64,000 nucleotides of DNA from Leptolinea tardivitalis (GCF_001050275.1 NZ_BBYA01000001.1:228008-292007), one strand, 5' to 3'; positions 8,195-17,285 are shown, counted from the first letter of the stretch. The notes: a model not told the origin generated them from the sequence alone. Numbers and translations are program-made.

Positions 8195-9145
8195 TTAATT
8201 CTTATGCAGATCGTCGCCGATCATGGAAAAGACTTCGTAGGTATTCTTGTTCTTTTTTGCCTGGTACATGGCATCGTCTGCAGAACCCAGAAGCCTGTTA
8301 GAGGTTGTACCGTGATGTGGATACAGGCTTATCCCGATGGATACGGTAACCTCTGGTTTTGTGGGATACAGGTCAATCCCTTTGTTGATATCCCTGACGA
8401 TTCGATCGGCAATCTGAACAACCTCATCTTGTGTTTTTATTGATTCCATCAAGATGACAAATTCATCACCGCCAATCCGGGCGACAGTATCCAATTCACG
8501 AACATGTTTCTGCAGTATTCCGGCAATCTGAACCAGAAGCAGATCACCGGCCGCATGTCCGCAAGTATCGTTGATTTTTTTGAAGTTATCCAGATCTATA
8601 AACAATACGGCAATCATTGTTCCATACCGTTGAGCTCGGAAAATCGCCTGGTCGAGGCGGTCAAAGAGCAAAAAACGGTTGGGCAGAGATGTCAACACAT
8701 CATGTGTAGCCAGGAATTGAAGATCGTTCTCAATCTGTTTTAGTTCGTTGATTTCCCGGGTAATGCCAAATAGACCGTAAATTTCCCCATTCTTCTTTCG
8801 TAAAGGGTGTTTGGTCGATGAGGTCCAGTTTTTCGTACCATCGGGCCTGTTAAAACATTCAACCAACCCGATGATCGGTTGACCTGTTTCCATGATCCTC
8901 ATTTCTTCCAAACGGGTTTTTTCTCCAAATTCCTGACCAAATAAATCGGTATCCGTTTTCCCGATCAGGTCTTCTGGATTCTCATAACCAAGCGAATTAG
9001 CCAACCGCCGGCTTACTCGCATCAACCTGCATTGCCGATCTTTAAAATAAACACTGTCCCCCATATTATCCATAATTGCCTGGAATAATTGACTGGCATC
9101 ATTGAAATCATCAGAGATTCCGGGGTGGGGCATAGTCAAATCCAT
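8195..9145 (-). CDS. PAS-GGDEF diguanylate cyclase
   Basis: A soluble c-di-GMP synthase of 316 residues. A PAS domain lies in the first half (VYFKDRQCRLMRVSRRLANSL, then the PAC-like GEIYGLFGITREI). The GGDEF domain occupies the second half, with an intact active site RIGGDEFV. An RxxD-type inhibitory I-site is not obvious just upstream. The frame is open to an ATG at 9208, but ATG 9145 has an SD (GCAGG with TGCAA spacing), whereas 9208 has none and lies almost at the predicted transcript start. The 9208 form would be 337 residues. The PAS domain has no visible haem or FAD motif, so the signal is unknown. Confidence 0.9.
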   Translation of the reverse strand: MDLTMPHPGISDDFNDASQLFQAIMDNMGDSVYFKDRQCRLMRVSRRLANSLGYENPEDLIGKTDTDLFGQEFGEKTRLEEMRIMETGQPIIGLVECFNRPDGTKNWTSSTKHPLRKKNGEIYGLFGITREINELKQIENDLQFLATHDVLTSLPNRFLLFDRLDQAIFRAQRYGTMIAVLFIDLDNFKKINDTCGHAAGDLLLVQIAGILQKHVRELDTVARIGGDEFVILMESIKTQDEVVQIADRIVRDINKGIDLYPTKPEVTVSIGISLYPHHGTTSNRLLGSADDAMYQAKKNKNTYEVFSMIGDDLHKN

Positions 9146-9184
9146 TTGCACCTGCAATTCTGGATTAACCTGTGCAAAACACAT

Positions 9185-9226
9185 TTTGTAAACCTTTACA
9201 AAATTCATTATATTACAAATTTGTAA
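9185..9226. promoter_or_regulatory. twin palindromes upstream of the diguanylate cyclase gene (candidate operator)
   Basis: There are two perfect palindromes: TTTGTAAA-CC-TTTACAAA (9185-9202) and TTACAAA-TTTGTAA (9213-9226). They also form a larger imperfect inverted repeat (AACCTTTACAAA ... TTTGTAAGGTT). They cover the predicted transcription start and leader of the minus-strand GGDEF gene, where a repressor would act. The binding protein is unknown. Confidence 0.55.
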
Positions 9227-9230
9227 GGTT

Positions 9231-9259
9231 AGTATATAGTTATAAATAGGTTATGACAA
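9231..9259 (-). promoter_or_regulatory. sigma70-type promoter for the GGDEF gene
   Basis: On the minus strand: -35 TTGTCA (9259-9254), 17-base spacer, -10 TATACT (9236-9231). The predicted start is near 9224, inside the second palindrome. Confidence 0.6.
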
Positions 9260-9426
9260 TTGGAAAAATGGCACAATTATGTGAGTATTACATCACTTTA
9301 TTATTTGTTGAGCCTGTGATTTTTGTTTATGCCCTCGATCAGATGCATGCCTGTCAAGCAGCTGCATCAGGAAAATGTTTTATCTATGACTGCTCAGAAT
9401 GATTGGAGTTGACTTATTCTGTTTCG

Positions 9427-9455
9427 TTGACCCTCATGCATTTCTATGGCATAAT
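9427..9455 (+). promoter_or_regulatory. sigma70-type promoter for the T-box/ileS transcript
   Basis: -35 TTGACC (9427-9432), 17-base spacer, -10 CATAAT (9450-9455). The predicted start near 9462 is just ahead of T-box Stem I, as expected. Confidence 0.65.
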
Positions 9456-9472
9456 CTGAAACATAAATGCAT

Positions 9473-9734
9473 TGATGGAAACGAGTATGTCTGATATGTG
9501 GACGCAGCGAACCCGGGCAAGGTGAAAGCCGGGTGTCAACAACGGGCAGAAAATCCTTCCGGAGCAGCGATCTGAACACGGTGTTACCGCCAGTAAGGGA
9601 GCCGTCATTGCCAGACGTTATCCAGGGCACAGAGATAAATGCGTCTCTGACCGAGCGCCAGTTTTCTTACTGGAAGCAGGGTGGTACCGCGGGAATTTCT
9701 CCCGCCCCTGAATGGGGCGGGAGTTTTTATTTTC
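9473..9734 (+). ncRNA. T-box riboswitch, isoleucine (AUC) specifier
   Basis: This is a tRNA-sensing leader. Stem I opens with GATGGAAACGAGTA (K-turn and AGTA specifier-loop strand 9484-9487). It continues with TGTCTG (9488-9493), which pairs with CGGGCA (9543-9548), and a distal arm ACCCGG-GCAAGGTGAAAG-CCGGGT. The 3' strand of the specifier loop reads GAAAATC, placing specifier AUC (Ile) at 9553-9555; the next bases CTTCC pair back to GGAA. The T-box motif AGGGTGGTACCGCG is at 9678-9691. A terminator hairpin CTCCCGCCCC/GGGGCGGGAG (9699-9708/9714-9723) follows with a T tract. Uncharged tRNA-Ile should favour the antiterminator and turn on ileS. Confidence 0.92.
9699..9734 (+). terminator. T-box regulated intrinsic terminator
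   Basis: A 10-bp GC-rich stem with a TGAAT loop, followed by TTTTTATTTT. Its 5' arm overlaps the segment that would pair with the T-box in the antiterminator, so the two folds are exclusive. Confidence 0.85.
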
Positions 9735-9744
9735 TGGAGGCCGG

Positions 9745-12700
9745 ATGTTTAAAAATGTTTCACCAAAAGTAGATGTAGTCAAAATGGAAGAGGCCATCCT
9801 TCAAATGTGGAAGGAAAAAGACATTTTCCATAAATCCGTCAAACAACGTGAAGGCGGGCCCAGTTATGTGTTCTTCGAAGGTCCTCCGACGGCCAACGGA
9901 CATCCCGGCGTGCATCATGTTCTGGCACGGTCATTTAAAGATATGTTCCCACGTTATAAAACCATGCGCGGTTACCACAGTATCCGCCGGGGTGGATGGG
10001 ATACCCACGGTCTTCCGGTTGAAATAGAAGTGGAAAAGAAACTGGGCTTCACCAATAAACAGCAGATCGAAGCCTATGGAATTGACAAATTCAATGCGCT
10101 ATGCCGTGAGTCAGCTTTCTCCTACATTCAGGAATGGGAGAAAATGACCGACCGGATGGGTTACTGGGCAGACATGGAAACCGCCTATGTGACCTACAAA
10201 AACAGCTATATTGAATCAATCTGGTGGATTCTGAAAAACTTCTGGGATAAAGATCTGCTCTACCAGGGTTTTAAAGTTGTACCTTATTGTCCACGCTGCG
10301 GCACCCCGCTTTCAGACCATGAGGTCGCTCTGGGGTATGATGACGCCGAAGATCCGTCTGTGTTTGTGCGCATGCGCCTGATTGACGATCCAGATACGTC
10401 GCTGTTGATCTGGACGACCACACCCTGGACGCTTCCTTCAAATGCCGCTGTGGCTGCCCATCCTGATGTAACCTATGTGGTGGTGGAACGCAGTCTGGAA
10501 GATGGCCGGAAAGAAAAATTAATCATGGCTGAGGCGCTTGTGGCAAAAGTCCTTGGCGATGAACCGTATACCATTGTCAAAAAGATGCCTGGCAAAGCTC
10601 TGGAGGGGATGAAGTATACGCCTCTCTACAATTTCATCAAGTTGGATAAACCCGCCCATTTTGTTGCGCTGGCAGATTATGTATCCACAGAAGATGGCAC
10701 CGGTCTTGTTCACACCGCTCCTGCCTATGGTGCAGAAGATATGATGTTGGGGAATGCCGTGGGGCTGCCGGTCATTCAGGCGGTTGGACCCGATGGCAAA
10801 TTCCTACCCGAGGTTACCCCGTGGGCCGGTGTGTTTATTAAAGACGCCGATCCATCGATCATGGATGATCTGAAAAAACGCGGATTGCTCTTCCGGCGCG
10901 GCACAATTGTACATACCTATCCATTCTGCTGGCGCTGCAAGACTCCGCTGTTGTATTTTGCCCGGCCAACCTGGTACATTCGCACCAGCCGCCTGAAAGA
11001 CCGCCTTGTCGGATTGAACGACACTATCAACTGGTATCCCGGTCATATCAAGAATGGCCGGTTTGGCAACTGGCTGGCCAATAATATTGACTGGGCACTC
11101 GGCCGCGAACGTTACTGGGGAACTCCATTGCCCGTCTGGCAGTGCCAGGAGTGCGGCAAGCAGGAATGTATCGGCTCTGTGGAAGAACTCTCCAAAAAAT
11201 CTGGCCGTGATCTGAAAGAACTGGACCTGCACCGGCCGCATGTGGATAACATCACATATACCTGCCCGGATTGCAAAGGTACCATGCATCGCGTACCGGA
11301 ATTAATCGACGTCTGGTTCGATTCTGGATCCATGCCCTATGCCCAGTGGCACTATCCGTTTGAAAATCAAAAAGAATTCAAAGAGCAATTCCCGGCAGAC
11401 TATATCTGTGAAGCGGTTGACCAGACGCGCGGGTGGTTCTATTCACTGCACGCCATAAGCACGTTATTGAATGATTCGGTTTGTTTTAAGAACGTCATTT
11501 GCCTGGGTTTGATCCTGGATGGCGAAGGACAGAAAATGTCCAAATCCCGCGGCAACGTGGTCAGTCCGTGGGATATTCTGGATGTTCATGGTGCAGATGC
11601 CTTCCGTTGGTATCTGTATACCGCCAGCCCGGCCGGACAGGAACGCCGTTTCTCAGCAGATCTGGTAGGCGAGGTGATCCGCACGTTCACCCTGACCCTG
11701 TGGAACACTTATTCGTTCTTTGTTAATTATGCCAATCTGGATGGTTGGACTCCGGATAAGAACGCGAAGGTCGAATACAGTCCTTTGGATCAATGGCTGC
11801 GGTCAGCACTGCATACCCTTGTCCGCGATGTGACCAATGCGTATGAGAATTATGACAGTCTGGCTGCTACCCGTCCGATTGAGACTTTTGTTGACCAACT
11901 CTCCAACTGGTATCTACGCCGATCACGCCGCCGTTTCTGGAAGACCGAATCAGACGCTGACAAACAGGCAGCCTATGCCACTCTCTATGAGGCGTTGGTC
12001 ACATTGAGCAAATTGCTGGCTCCGGCCATGCCGTTCCTGGCGGAAGAACTTTACCAGAATCTGGTTCGATCGTTTGATCCGAATGCTCCCGAATCGGTGC
12101 ATCTGGCAGATTGGCCTGAAGTTGACCTATCTGTGGTGGATGAAAAGCTGAACCGCGAAATGGCACTGGTGATGAAGCTGGCTTCACTTGGACATGCCGC
12201 CCGCAACAAAGCCAACCGGAAAGTTCGCCAGCCTCTGGCAGAATGTGCTTTCTCCACAGGTAGTGCTGAAGAAGGACGCATCATCAAGCAATATGCCGAT
12301 ATCCTGACGGACGAATTGAACGTCAAGAAAGTACGCGCCCTGAATGCCGCCGGTGAAGCTGTCTCTTACTCGCTTAATCCGCTTCCAAAACAGCTGGGTC
12401 AAAAGTACGGTCCGAAATTCCCGGCCATCCGGCAGGCTGTTCTTGCGCTTAACCCGGAAGAAGCCGCCCGGCTGCTGTTGGAAGGTAAAAATGTGACAGT
12501 AAAGGCGGCAGGTGAATCCTTTGAACTGCTTCCGGACGAAGTCGAGGTGCGCGCCAATGCTCGCGAAGGTTTTGCCGTGGCAAATGAAGGTGCCTCTCTG
12601 GCCGCACTGGTGACTGATCTCAATGAAGACCTGATCCTGGAAGGATTGGCCCGCGAAGTCGTCCGCCGCATACAAGATTTGCGGAAGACGGCCGGTTTGG

Positions 12701-12894
12701 AAATCTCTGACCGGATTCAGGTGTTGTATACCGCCACACCGAAACTGGCACAGGCTGTTGAAGCATATAAAGAATACATCACAGCCGAAACCTTGACGGT
12801 GAAAATTGGTTCGGGAACACCCGCTCAAAACATGGCTGTTGTCACCGATTCGTTTGATGGCGAAACGCTTACGGTAGGTCTCGCCAAAGCATAA
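9745..12894 (+). CDS. ileS: isoleucyl-tRNA synthetase
   Basis: A class I synthetase of 1049 residues that charges tRNA-Ile. The HIGH motif appears as HPGVHH (about residue 53), KMSKS as KMSKSRGN (about 598), and the large CP1 editing domain lies between them. ANTICODON_1 and a long C-terminal region follow. Length and motif style suit the eukaryote-like (type 2, often mupirocin-insensitive) class, which is a family inference. The start is ATG 9745 with SD GGAGG at 9736-9740. The frame is open to an ATG at 9712, but that one lies inside the terminator hairpin. Expression is governed by the T-box directly upstream. Confidence 0.96.
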   Translation: MFKNVSPKVDVVKMEEAILQMWKEKDIFHKSVKQREGGPSYVFFEGPPTANGHPGVHHVLARSFKDMFPRYKTMRGYHSIRRGGWDTHGLPVEIEVEKKLGFTNKQQIEAYGIDKFNALCRESAFSYIQEWEKMTDRMGYWADMETAYVTYKNSYIESIWWILKNFWDKDLLYQGFKVVPYCPRCGTPLSDHEVALGYDDAEDPSVFVRMRLIDDPDTSLLIWTTTPWTLPSNAAVAAHPDVTYVVVERSLEDGRKEKLIMAEALVAKVLGDEPYTIVKKMPGKALEGMKYTPLYNFIKLDKPAHFVALADYVSTEDGTGLVHTAPAYGAEDMMLGNAVGLPVIQAVGPDGKFLPEVTPWAGVFIKDADPSIMDDLKKRGLLFRRGTIVHTYPFCWRCKTPLLYFARPTWYIRTSRLKDRLVGLNDTINWYPGHIKNGRFGNWLANNIDWALGRERYWGTPLPVWQCQECGKQECIGSVEELSKKSGRDLKELDLHRPHVDNITYTCPDCKGTMHRVPELIDVWFDSGSMPYAQWHYPFENQKEFKEQFPADYICEAVDQTRGWFYSLHAISTLLNDSVCFKNVICLGLILDGEGQKMSKSRGNVVSPWDILDVHGADAFRWYLYTASPAGQERRFSADLVGEVIRTFTLTLWNTYSFFVNYANLDGWTPDKNAKVEYSPLDQWLRSALHTLVRDVTNAYENYDSLAATRPIETFVDQLSNWYLRRSRRRFWKTESDADKQAAYATLYEALVTLSKLLAPAMPFLAEELYQNLVRSFDPNAPESVHLADWPEVDLSVVDEKLNREMALVMKLASLGHAARNKANRKVRQPLAECAFSTGSAEEGRIIKQYADILTDELNVKKVRALNAAGEAVSYSLNPLPKQLGQKYGPKFPAIRQAVLALNPEEAARLLLEGKNVTVKAAGESFELLPDEVEVRANAREGFAVANEGASLAALVTDLNEDLILEGLAREVVRRIQDLRKTAGLEISDRIQVLYTATPKLAQAVEAYKEYITAETLTVKIGSGTPAQNMAVVTDSFDGETLTVGLAKA

Positions 12895-12911
12895 AAAGAA
12901 TATCTTTGCAG

Positions 12912-12951
12912 CCAGCCGGTTCTGATACTCGGAACCGGCTGGTTCTTTATT
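12912..12951 (+). terminator. intrinsic terminator after ileS
   Basis: An 11-bp stem CCAGCCGGTTC (12912-12922) / GAACCGGCTGG (12932-12942), followed by TTCTTTATT. Confidence 0.8.
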
Positions 12952-13046
12952 AAGTGAGTTCCAGGTTCTACCCAGTCAAACGGAAAATGTTTACAATAAC
13001 CTGACGTAAGGTTTGTTTGAGATAAGGTAAAATTGCATCCGCTGTT

Positions 13047-13598
13047 ATGGGAGATTTGTCATTGACTAAGACTATAAAAAATTACCTGTTTTTATTTATC
13101 GTTTCGGGGGTGTTAACGGCACTTGACCAGTGGAGCAAATATGCCATTCGTACGAACCTTTCTCTTGGTGAGATCTGGTCTCCCTGGGATTGGATGACTC
13201 CGTATGCCCGCTTTGTTCACTGGCAGAATACCGGTGTAGCTTTCGGCATGTTTCAGGGGAATGGAAATATCTTTGCGGTGCTTTCTGCCGCTGTCAGTGT
13301 GATCATCATCTATTATTACCCGCGGGTAATAGGTGACAGCAAGTTGCTGCGCCTGGTTACGTCAATATTACTGGCCGGGTCGCTCGGTAATTTCTTTGAC
13401 CGGGTGACTGTGGGTTATGTAACTGATTTCATTTCCATTGGAAATTTCCCGGTTTTCAATATTGCCGATTCTTGCATCTCAGTGGGTGTGGTTATATTGT
13501 TGATCTATGTCTGGTTCGAAGAACGTAAAGATAAGAAAAAACAACAGGCGGATGCTGTTCTTGAACCGGTTGATGACAAAGAAGACAGGGAAGACTGA
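13047..13598 (+). CDS. lspA: lipoprotein signal peptidase (signal peptidase II)
   Basis: A 183-residue, four-TM aspartyl protease that removes signal peptides from diacylglyceryl-modified prolipoproteins. The catalytic motifs are visible: NTGVAFGMF, GSLGNFFDRV...GYVTDFI (first Asp region) and FNIADSCI (second Asp). A charged tail of about 35 residues (KDKKKQQADAV...) is longer than usual. The window also holds lgt and several lipoproteins that would be its substrates. It is followed by an RluA-type pseudouridine synthase, a common arrangement. Confidence 0.94.
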   Translation: MGDLSLTKTIKNYLFLFIVSGVLTALDQWSKYAIRTNLSLGEIWSPWDWMTPYARFVHWQNTGVAFGMFQGNGNIFAVLSAAVSVIIIYYYPRVIGDSKLLRLVTSILLAGSLGNFFDRVTVGYVTDFISIGNFPVFNIADSCISVGVVILLIYVWFEERKDKKKQQADAVLEPVDDKEDRED

Positions 13599-13603
13599 AA
13601 CGA

Positions 13604-14527
13604 TTGACGGAAAAACGGACCACCTTCGTCTTTTCAGAAACACAACCCATGCGGCTGGATGTCTACCTGACCAGCCAACTGCCGCATCTTTCCCGCTCGC
13701 GGATTCAAAACCTGATCCGTGATTTTTGTATTGAAGTAAATGGCCAGCTTCCCCAGAAGACGGGTATGCTTCTGGAAGGTGGTGAAGAAATCCTGGTTAT
13801 TGAACCTGAAATCGAGACAGCCTCCGTAGAGCCAGAGAATATCCCCCTCGATATCATTTTTGAGAACGATGACTTATTGATCATCAATAAACCAGCCGGA
13901 ATGGTTGTGCATCCGGCCATAGGTCATTTCACCGGAACTTTGGTCAATGCCGCCCTTGGCCATGATCCTGACCTGGAAGGGGTGGGGGGAGAAAAACGAC
14001 CAGGTATCGTTCACCGTTTGGATAAAGATACCTCCGGACTCATTGTGATTGCCAAGAATGACTCTGCCCATCAATGGCTGCAGGGACAGTTCAAGGAAAG
14101 GACTGTCAAGAAAACGTATATTACCCTGGTGGATGGACATCCGCGCACACCCAACGGCCGGATTGAAACCCCCATCGGGCGCGATCCATCACACAGGCAA
14201 AAAATGGCCGTTACACCAGAGAGCCGCGGCAGGCCATCTGTAACCGAATATTTCACACGCGAGACCTTTCCACAGCATACGCTGCTGGAAGTGCATATCC
14301 TTACCGGGCGGACGCACCAGATCAGGGTGCACATGGCTTTTGTCGGCTGCCCGGTAGCTGGAGATACTGTGTATGGTCGAAAGAAAGTCACCCTGCCATT
14401 AACACGGCAATTTCTGCATGCTTCCCGGCTGGAAATCTGTCTGCCCGGCGAAAACCGGCCGCGCACTTTTGAAGCTCCGCTGCCGGTGGATCTGCAGACC
14501 TGTCTGGATGAGTTACGGAAGCAATAA
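13604..14527 (+). CDS. RluA-family pseudouridine synthase
   Basis: A 307-residue enzyme that isomerises specific uridines in rRNA, probably 23S rRNA (RluD-like). An S4 RNA-binding domain sits at about 15-75 (RLDVYL...SRSRIQNLI). The catalytic domain carries HRLDKDTSGLIVIAKN with the essential Asp near residue 142, and GRTHQIRVHMAFVG near 230. The start is TTG at 13604, five bases after lspA, with a GGGAAG SD. A later ATG at 13649 would cut into the S4 domain, so TTG is preferred. The exact target uridines cannot be told from sequence. Confidence 0.92.
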   Translation: MTEKRTTFVFSETQPMRLDVYLTSQLPHLSRSRIQNLIRDFCIEVNGQLPQKTGMLLEGGEEILVIEPEIETASVEPENIPLDIIFENDDLLIINKPAGMVVHPAIGHFTGTLVNAALGHDPDLEGVGGEKRPGIVHRLDKDTSGLIVIAKNDSAHQWLQGQFKERTVKKTYITLVDGHPRTPNGRIETPIGRDPSHRQKMAVTPESRGRPSVTEYFTRETFPQHTLLEVHILTGRTHQIRVHMAFVGCPVAGDTVYGRKKVTLPLTRQFLHASRLEICLPGENRPRTFEAPLPVDLQTCLDELRKQ

Positions 14528-14541
14528 ACCTGGAGGCAATA

Positions 14542-15579
14542 ATGGATGTTATAGATCTTCGCAGTGACACTGTAAGCCATCCTACTCCTGAAATGCGGCA
14601 GGCTATGGCCAGCGCGGAAGTGGGCGATGATGTCTATGGAGACGATCCCACCGTCAACCGTTTGCAAGAGCTGGCGGCACGGAAGATGGGCAAAGAGGCT
14701 GCCCTGTTTGTCTCTTCGGGAACCATGGGAAACTTAATTGGTGTTCTGGCGCAATGCCAGCGGGGTGACGAGGCGATCATGGGAACATTGGCTCACACCT
14801 TTCTATTCGAACAGGGTGGAATCTCTGCGCTTGGGGGTGTGTTTCCACATACCATTCCCAATCAGCCCGATGGAACCTTGAAACTGGACGATATTGAAAG
14901 CGCTATCCGCGGGGAAGATGTCCATTTCCCAATTTCCCGATTGATCCTTCTGGAAAACACGCATAACCGCTGCGGTGGCGTGGTGCTTACCCCCGACTAT
15001 ACACGGCAGGTGGCGGCACTGGCGAAGAAACACACTATGAATCTGCATCTCGACGGTGCCCGAATATTTAATGCGGCCGCCGCTCTGGGAGTTGAGGCAT
15101 CTGAATTGGCAAAACCGGCAGATACTGTCACATTTTGCCTGAGCAAGGCATTATGTGCACCCGTTGGGTCGATGTTATGTGGATCCAAAGAATTCATCTA
15201 TAAAGCACGGCGTTTGCGGAAACAGCTTGGCGGAGGAATGCGGCAGGCGGGTGTTCTGGCGGCCGCAGGAATCATTGCCATTGAAAAAATGTCTTTGCGT
15301 CTGGGGGAAGATCATGCCCGGGCTCGCAGACTGGCTGAGGGAATGGCCAATATACCGGGTTTCCATTTGGATTTTGGAATGCCCTCCACGAATATGGTGT
15401 TTGTATCGGTGGATGAATCGATTAAATATTCAGCCCGTGAAATAGCTGAAAGATTATCTGCAGACGGAATTAAAGTCGGTGTGACCGGCGATCGGCGTTT
15501 TCGACTGGTTACCCATTATTGGATCAACGATGCGGCGGTGGAAAAAACACTCTCTGCATTCGCTCGGCTGAGTAAATAG
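14542..15579 (+). CDS. low-specificity L-threonine aldolase
   Basis: A PLP enzyme of 345 residues that splits L-threonine or allo-threonine into glycine and acetaldehyde. The N-terminal DLRSDTVSHPTPEMRQAM is diagnostic. LHLDGARIFNAA holds the Asp that contacts the PLP ring nitrogen. The Schiff-base lysine is in FCLSKALCAPVGS near residue 199. SD GGAGG precedes the ATG, and the gene starts 14 bases after the pseudouridine synthase gene, so it is probably co-transcribed. The family also acts on related beta-hydroxy amino acids; stereo-preference is not readable. Confidence 0.93.
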   Translation: MDVIDLRSDTVSHPTPEMRQAMASAEVGDDVYGDDPTVNRLQELAARKMGKEAALFVSSGTMGNLIGVLAQCQRGDEAIMGTLAHTFLFEQGGISALGGVFPHTIPNQPDGTLKLDDIESAIRGEDVHFPISRLILLENTHNRCGGVVLTPDYTRQVAALAKKHTMNLHLDGARIFNAAAALGVEASELAKPADTVTFCLSKALCAPVGSMLCGSKEFIYKARRLRKQLGGGMRQAGVLAAAGIIAIEKMSLRLGEDHARARRLAEGMANIPGFHLDFGMPSTNMVFVSVDESIKYSAREIAERLSADGIKVGVTGDRRFRLVTHYWINDAAVEKTLSAFARLSK

Positions 15580-15653
15580 GCAGGACGTTCCGTACTATAA
15601 TTCGCCGGTACCTAATCGCCGGTTTATACCAATAGTCAGGAAGAGGTGATCGA

Positions 15654-16493
15654 ATGAAGGAATACTTTACTTTCGAAGAAATTGATCTGGCTGCCCAGGC
15701 TGTTCAAAAGAGATTACATTACAAACCACGTGTCAGCCTGATTCTGGGTTCTGGATTGGGCGATATGGCCAATACGATTGAATCTCCGGATATTATCCCG
15801 TTCAAAGATATTCCCAATTGGCCTGAAGCCACCGCACCCGGCCATGTCGGCCGGCTTGTGGTGGGAAAATTGGAAAATCAGGAAGTCATGGTGCTTCAGG
15901 GACGCCTGCATTACTATGAAGGCTATTCTATGGCAGAGGTGACTCTTCCCATCCGGGTGATGCAACGTCTGGGGATCGAAATCCTGGTTTTGACCAATGC
16001 TGCCGGCGGAGTGAATCCCGGTTTTTCCGCCGGTGATGTAATGCTGATCACAGATCACATCGGGATGGTCACCATGACGGGACTTAACCCGTTACGCGGT
16101 CCAAACCTGGATCAATTTGGCGTTCGTTTCCCGGATGTCAGTCAGGTGTATGACCGAAAGTTACAGGCTTTAGCCCGCAAGGCTGCCCAGGAGACCAATA
16201 CCCCGATGCAGGAAGGTGTTTATGTCAATCTGTCGGGTCCGTCATTTGAAACTCCTGCTGATTTACGTTTTCTTCGCACCATTGGCGCTGATGCAGTAGG
16301 TATGTCAACTGTTCCCGAAGCCATTGTGGCCGTCCACGGCCATACCCGTGTGCTCGGACTTTCCGGTATCAGTAATAAAGCCAGTCTGGATGGTTCAACT
16401 ATAACCACTGGTGAAGAGGTACTGGAAGCAGGAAAAGTGCTGGTTCCAAAGATGGAGCGCATTATCCGGGCATTTTTACGCAACCTCGATTAA
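15654..16493 (+). CDS. punA: purine-nucleoside phosphorylase (trimeric type)
   Basis: A 279-residue phosphorylase that splits inosine and guanosine to base plus ribose-1-phosphate. Trimeric-class marks are LILGSGLGDMA, APGHVGRLVVG, LQGRLHYYEGY (phosphate and sugar contacts), VLTNAAGGVNP, DAVGMSTVPE and the base-binding ISNKA. With the pyrimidine phosphorylase 10 kb upstream it would cover both branches of nucleoside salvage. The upstream gap of about 75 bases has a TATAAT-like box but no convincing -35. Confidence 0.93.
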   Translation: MKEYFTFEEIDLAAQAVQKRLHYKPRVSLILGSGLGDMANTIESPDIIPFKDIPNWPEATAPGHVGRLVVGKLENQEVMVLQGRLHYYEGYSMAEVTLPIRVMQRLGIEILVLTNAAGGVNPGFSAGDVMLITDHIGMVTMTGLNPLRGPNLDQFGVRFPDVSQVYDRKLQALARKAAQETNTPMQEGVYVNLSGPSFETPADLRFLRTIGADAVGMSTVPEAIVAVHGHTRVLGLSGISNKASLDGSTITTGEEVLEAGKVLVPKMERIIRAFLRNLD

Positions 16494-16589
16494 CCTTTCG
16501 ATTGGCATTATCCTTGCAGAAGGAATGTTATCCGTTTATCGGGCGGCCAGTTTTGTATTTAACTTATCGGCTGGGATGAGCATGCAGCG

Positions 16590-17270
16590 ATGATCGAAAC
16601 ACTTGGATTCCTGACCAAAAATGAGGTCTGGATATATATACTTGCCGGGGGGATCGGGCTTCTTTACTTGCGCAAGGTTGTTCAGGCATTGGAAGAGCGG
16701 CGGGCCGCCGTTTTTGGTTTGGAACGCGAGAATGCCAACCGTCAACTGGCTTCAGCCGGTTCCATGTTCGGGTTGATGGTACTGCTGGCTGCTGCCGAAT
16801 TTGTGCTGGTGACCTTCGTTTCACCGTTCATGCCTCAGGAAAAAATCCTGCCGACACCAACCATGAACCTGCTTGCAACTCCAACAGTCACCCTGCCTCC
16901 GGCCAGCGCCAGTCCGGCAGCTGCCGGAACAGGAACGCCGGTGCCAGCGAAGTCCAATGGCTGTATTCCAGGTCAATTGGAGTTTACGAATGTGGTTCCC
17001 GGACAGGAATTTAGCAAAACAATCAAACTGAAGGGCACCACAAATGTTCCGGGTTTCGGCTTTTATAAATATGAATACGGACAACCTGGGCAAAACAACT
17101 GGGTGACCATTGCTGCAGGCAATGAAATCAAAATTGATGCAGAAATTGGTGCCTGGAATATTTCCCAATTACCACAGGGAGATTATGAATTGCGGTTGGT
17201 AGTTATCAACCAGCAGAATGAATCCCTGCCGCCCTGTGTTGTACCGATTCGAATTCTGTCTTCCCAATAA
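16590..17270 (+). CDS. membrane-anchored protein of unknown function with Pro/Thr linker
   Basis: A 226-residue protein I do not recognise. It has two probable membrane helices (about 12-28 and 55-80) with a short charged cytoplasmic loop between (KVVQALEERRAAV). A Pro/Thr/Ala-rich linker follows (85-120, with repeated PTP/TPT). The C-terminal extracellular domain of about 100 residues is beta-rich, with two Cys (NGC and PPC) that could form a disulfide. It resembles cell-surface domains that follow PT-linkers in Chloroflexota, as the SH3-like protein at 33.8 kb does. A GNAT gene follows 15 bases later. Confidence 0.7.
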   Translation: MIETLGFLTKNEVWIYILAGGIGLLYLRKVVQALEERRAAVFGLERENANRQLASAGSMFGLMVLLAAAEFVLVTFVSPFMPQEKILPTPTMNLLATPTVTLPPASASPAAAGTGTPVPAKSNGCIPGQLEFTNVVPGQEFSKTIKLKGTTNVPGFGFYKYEYGQPGQNNWVTIAAGNEIKIDAEIGAWNISQLPQGDYELRLVVINQQNESLPPCVVPIRILSSQ

Positions 17271-17285
17271 CTGGAGGTTCTTTTC

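Noticed and set aside
9185..9226. Rex or BirA operator
   Set aside because: Rex sites need TTGTGAA-N4-TTCACAA, and BirA sites need TTGTAAACC and GGTTTACAA about 15 bases apart. The palindromes share pieces with both but match neither.
9712..9744. In-frame upstream ATG for ileS
   Set aside because: It lies inside the T-box terminator hairpin and has no SD; ATG 9745 has GGAGG at the right spacing.
12184..12828. Long open frame on the minus strand inside ileS
   Set aside because: It is antisense to a well-conserved synthetase domain, with a Cys/Phe-rich unlikely protein and no SD; it is a codon-bias shadow.
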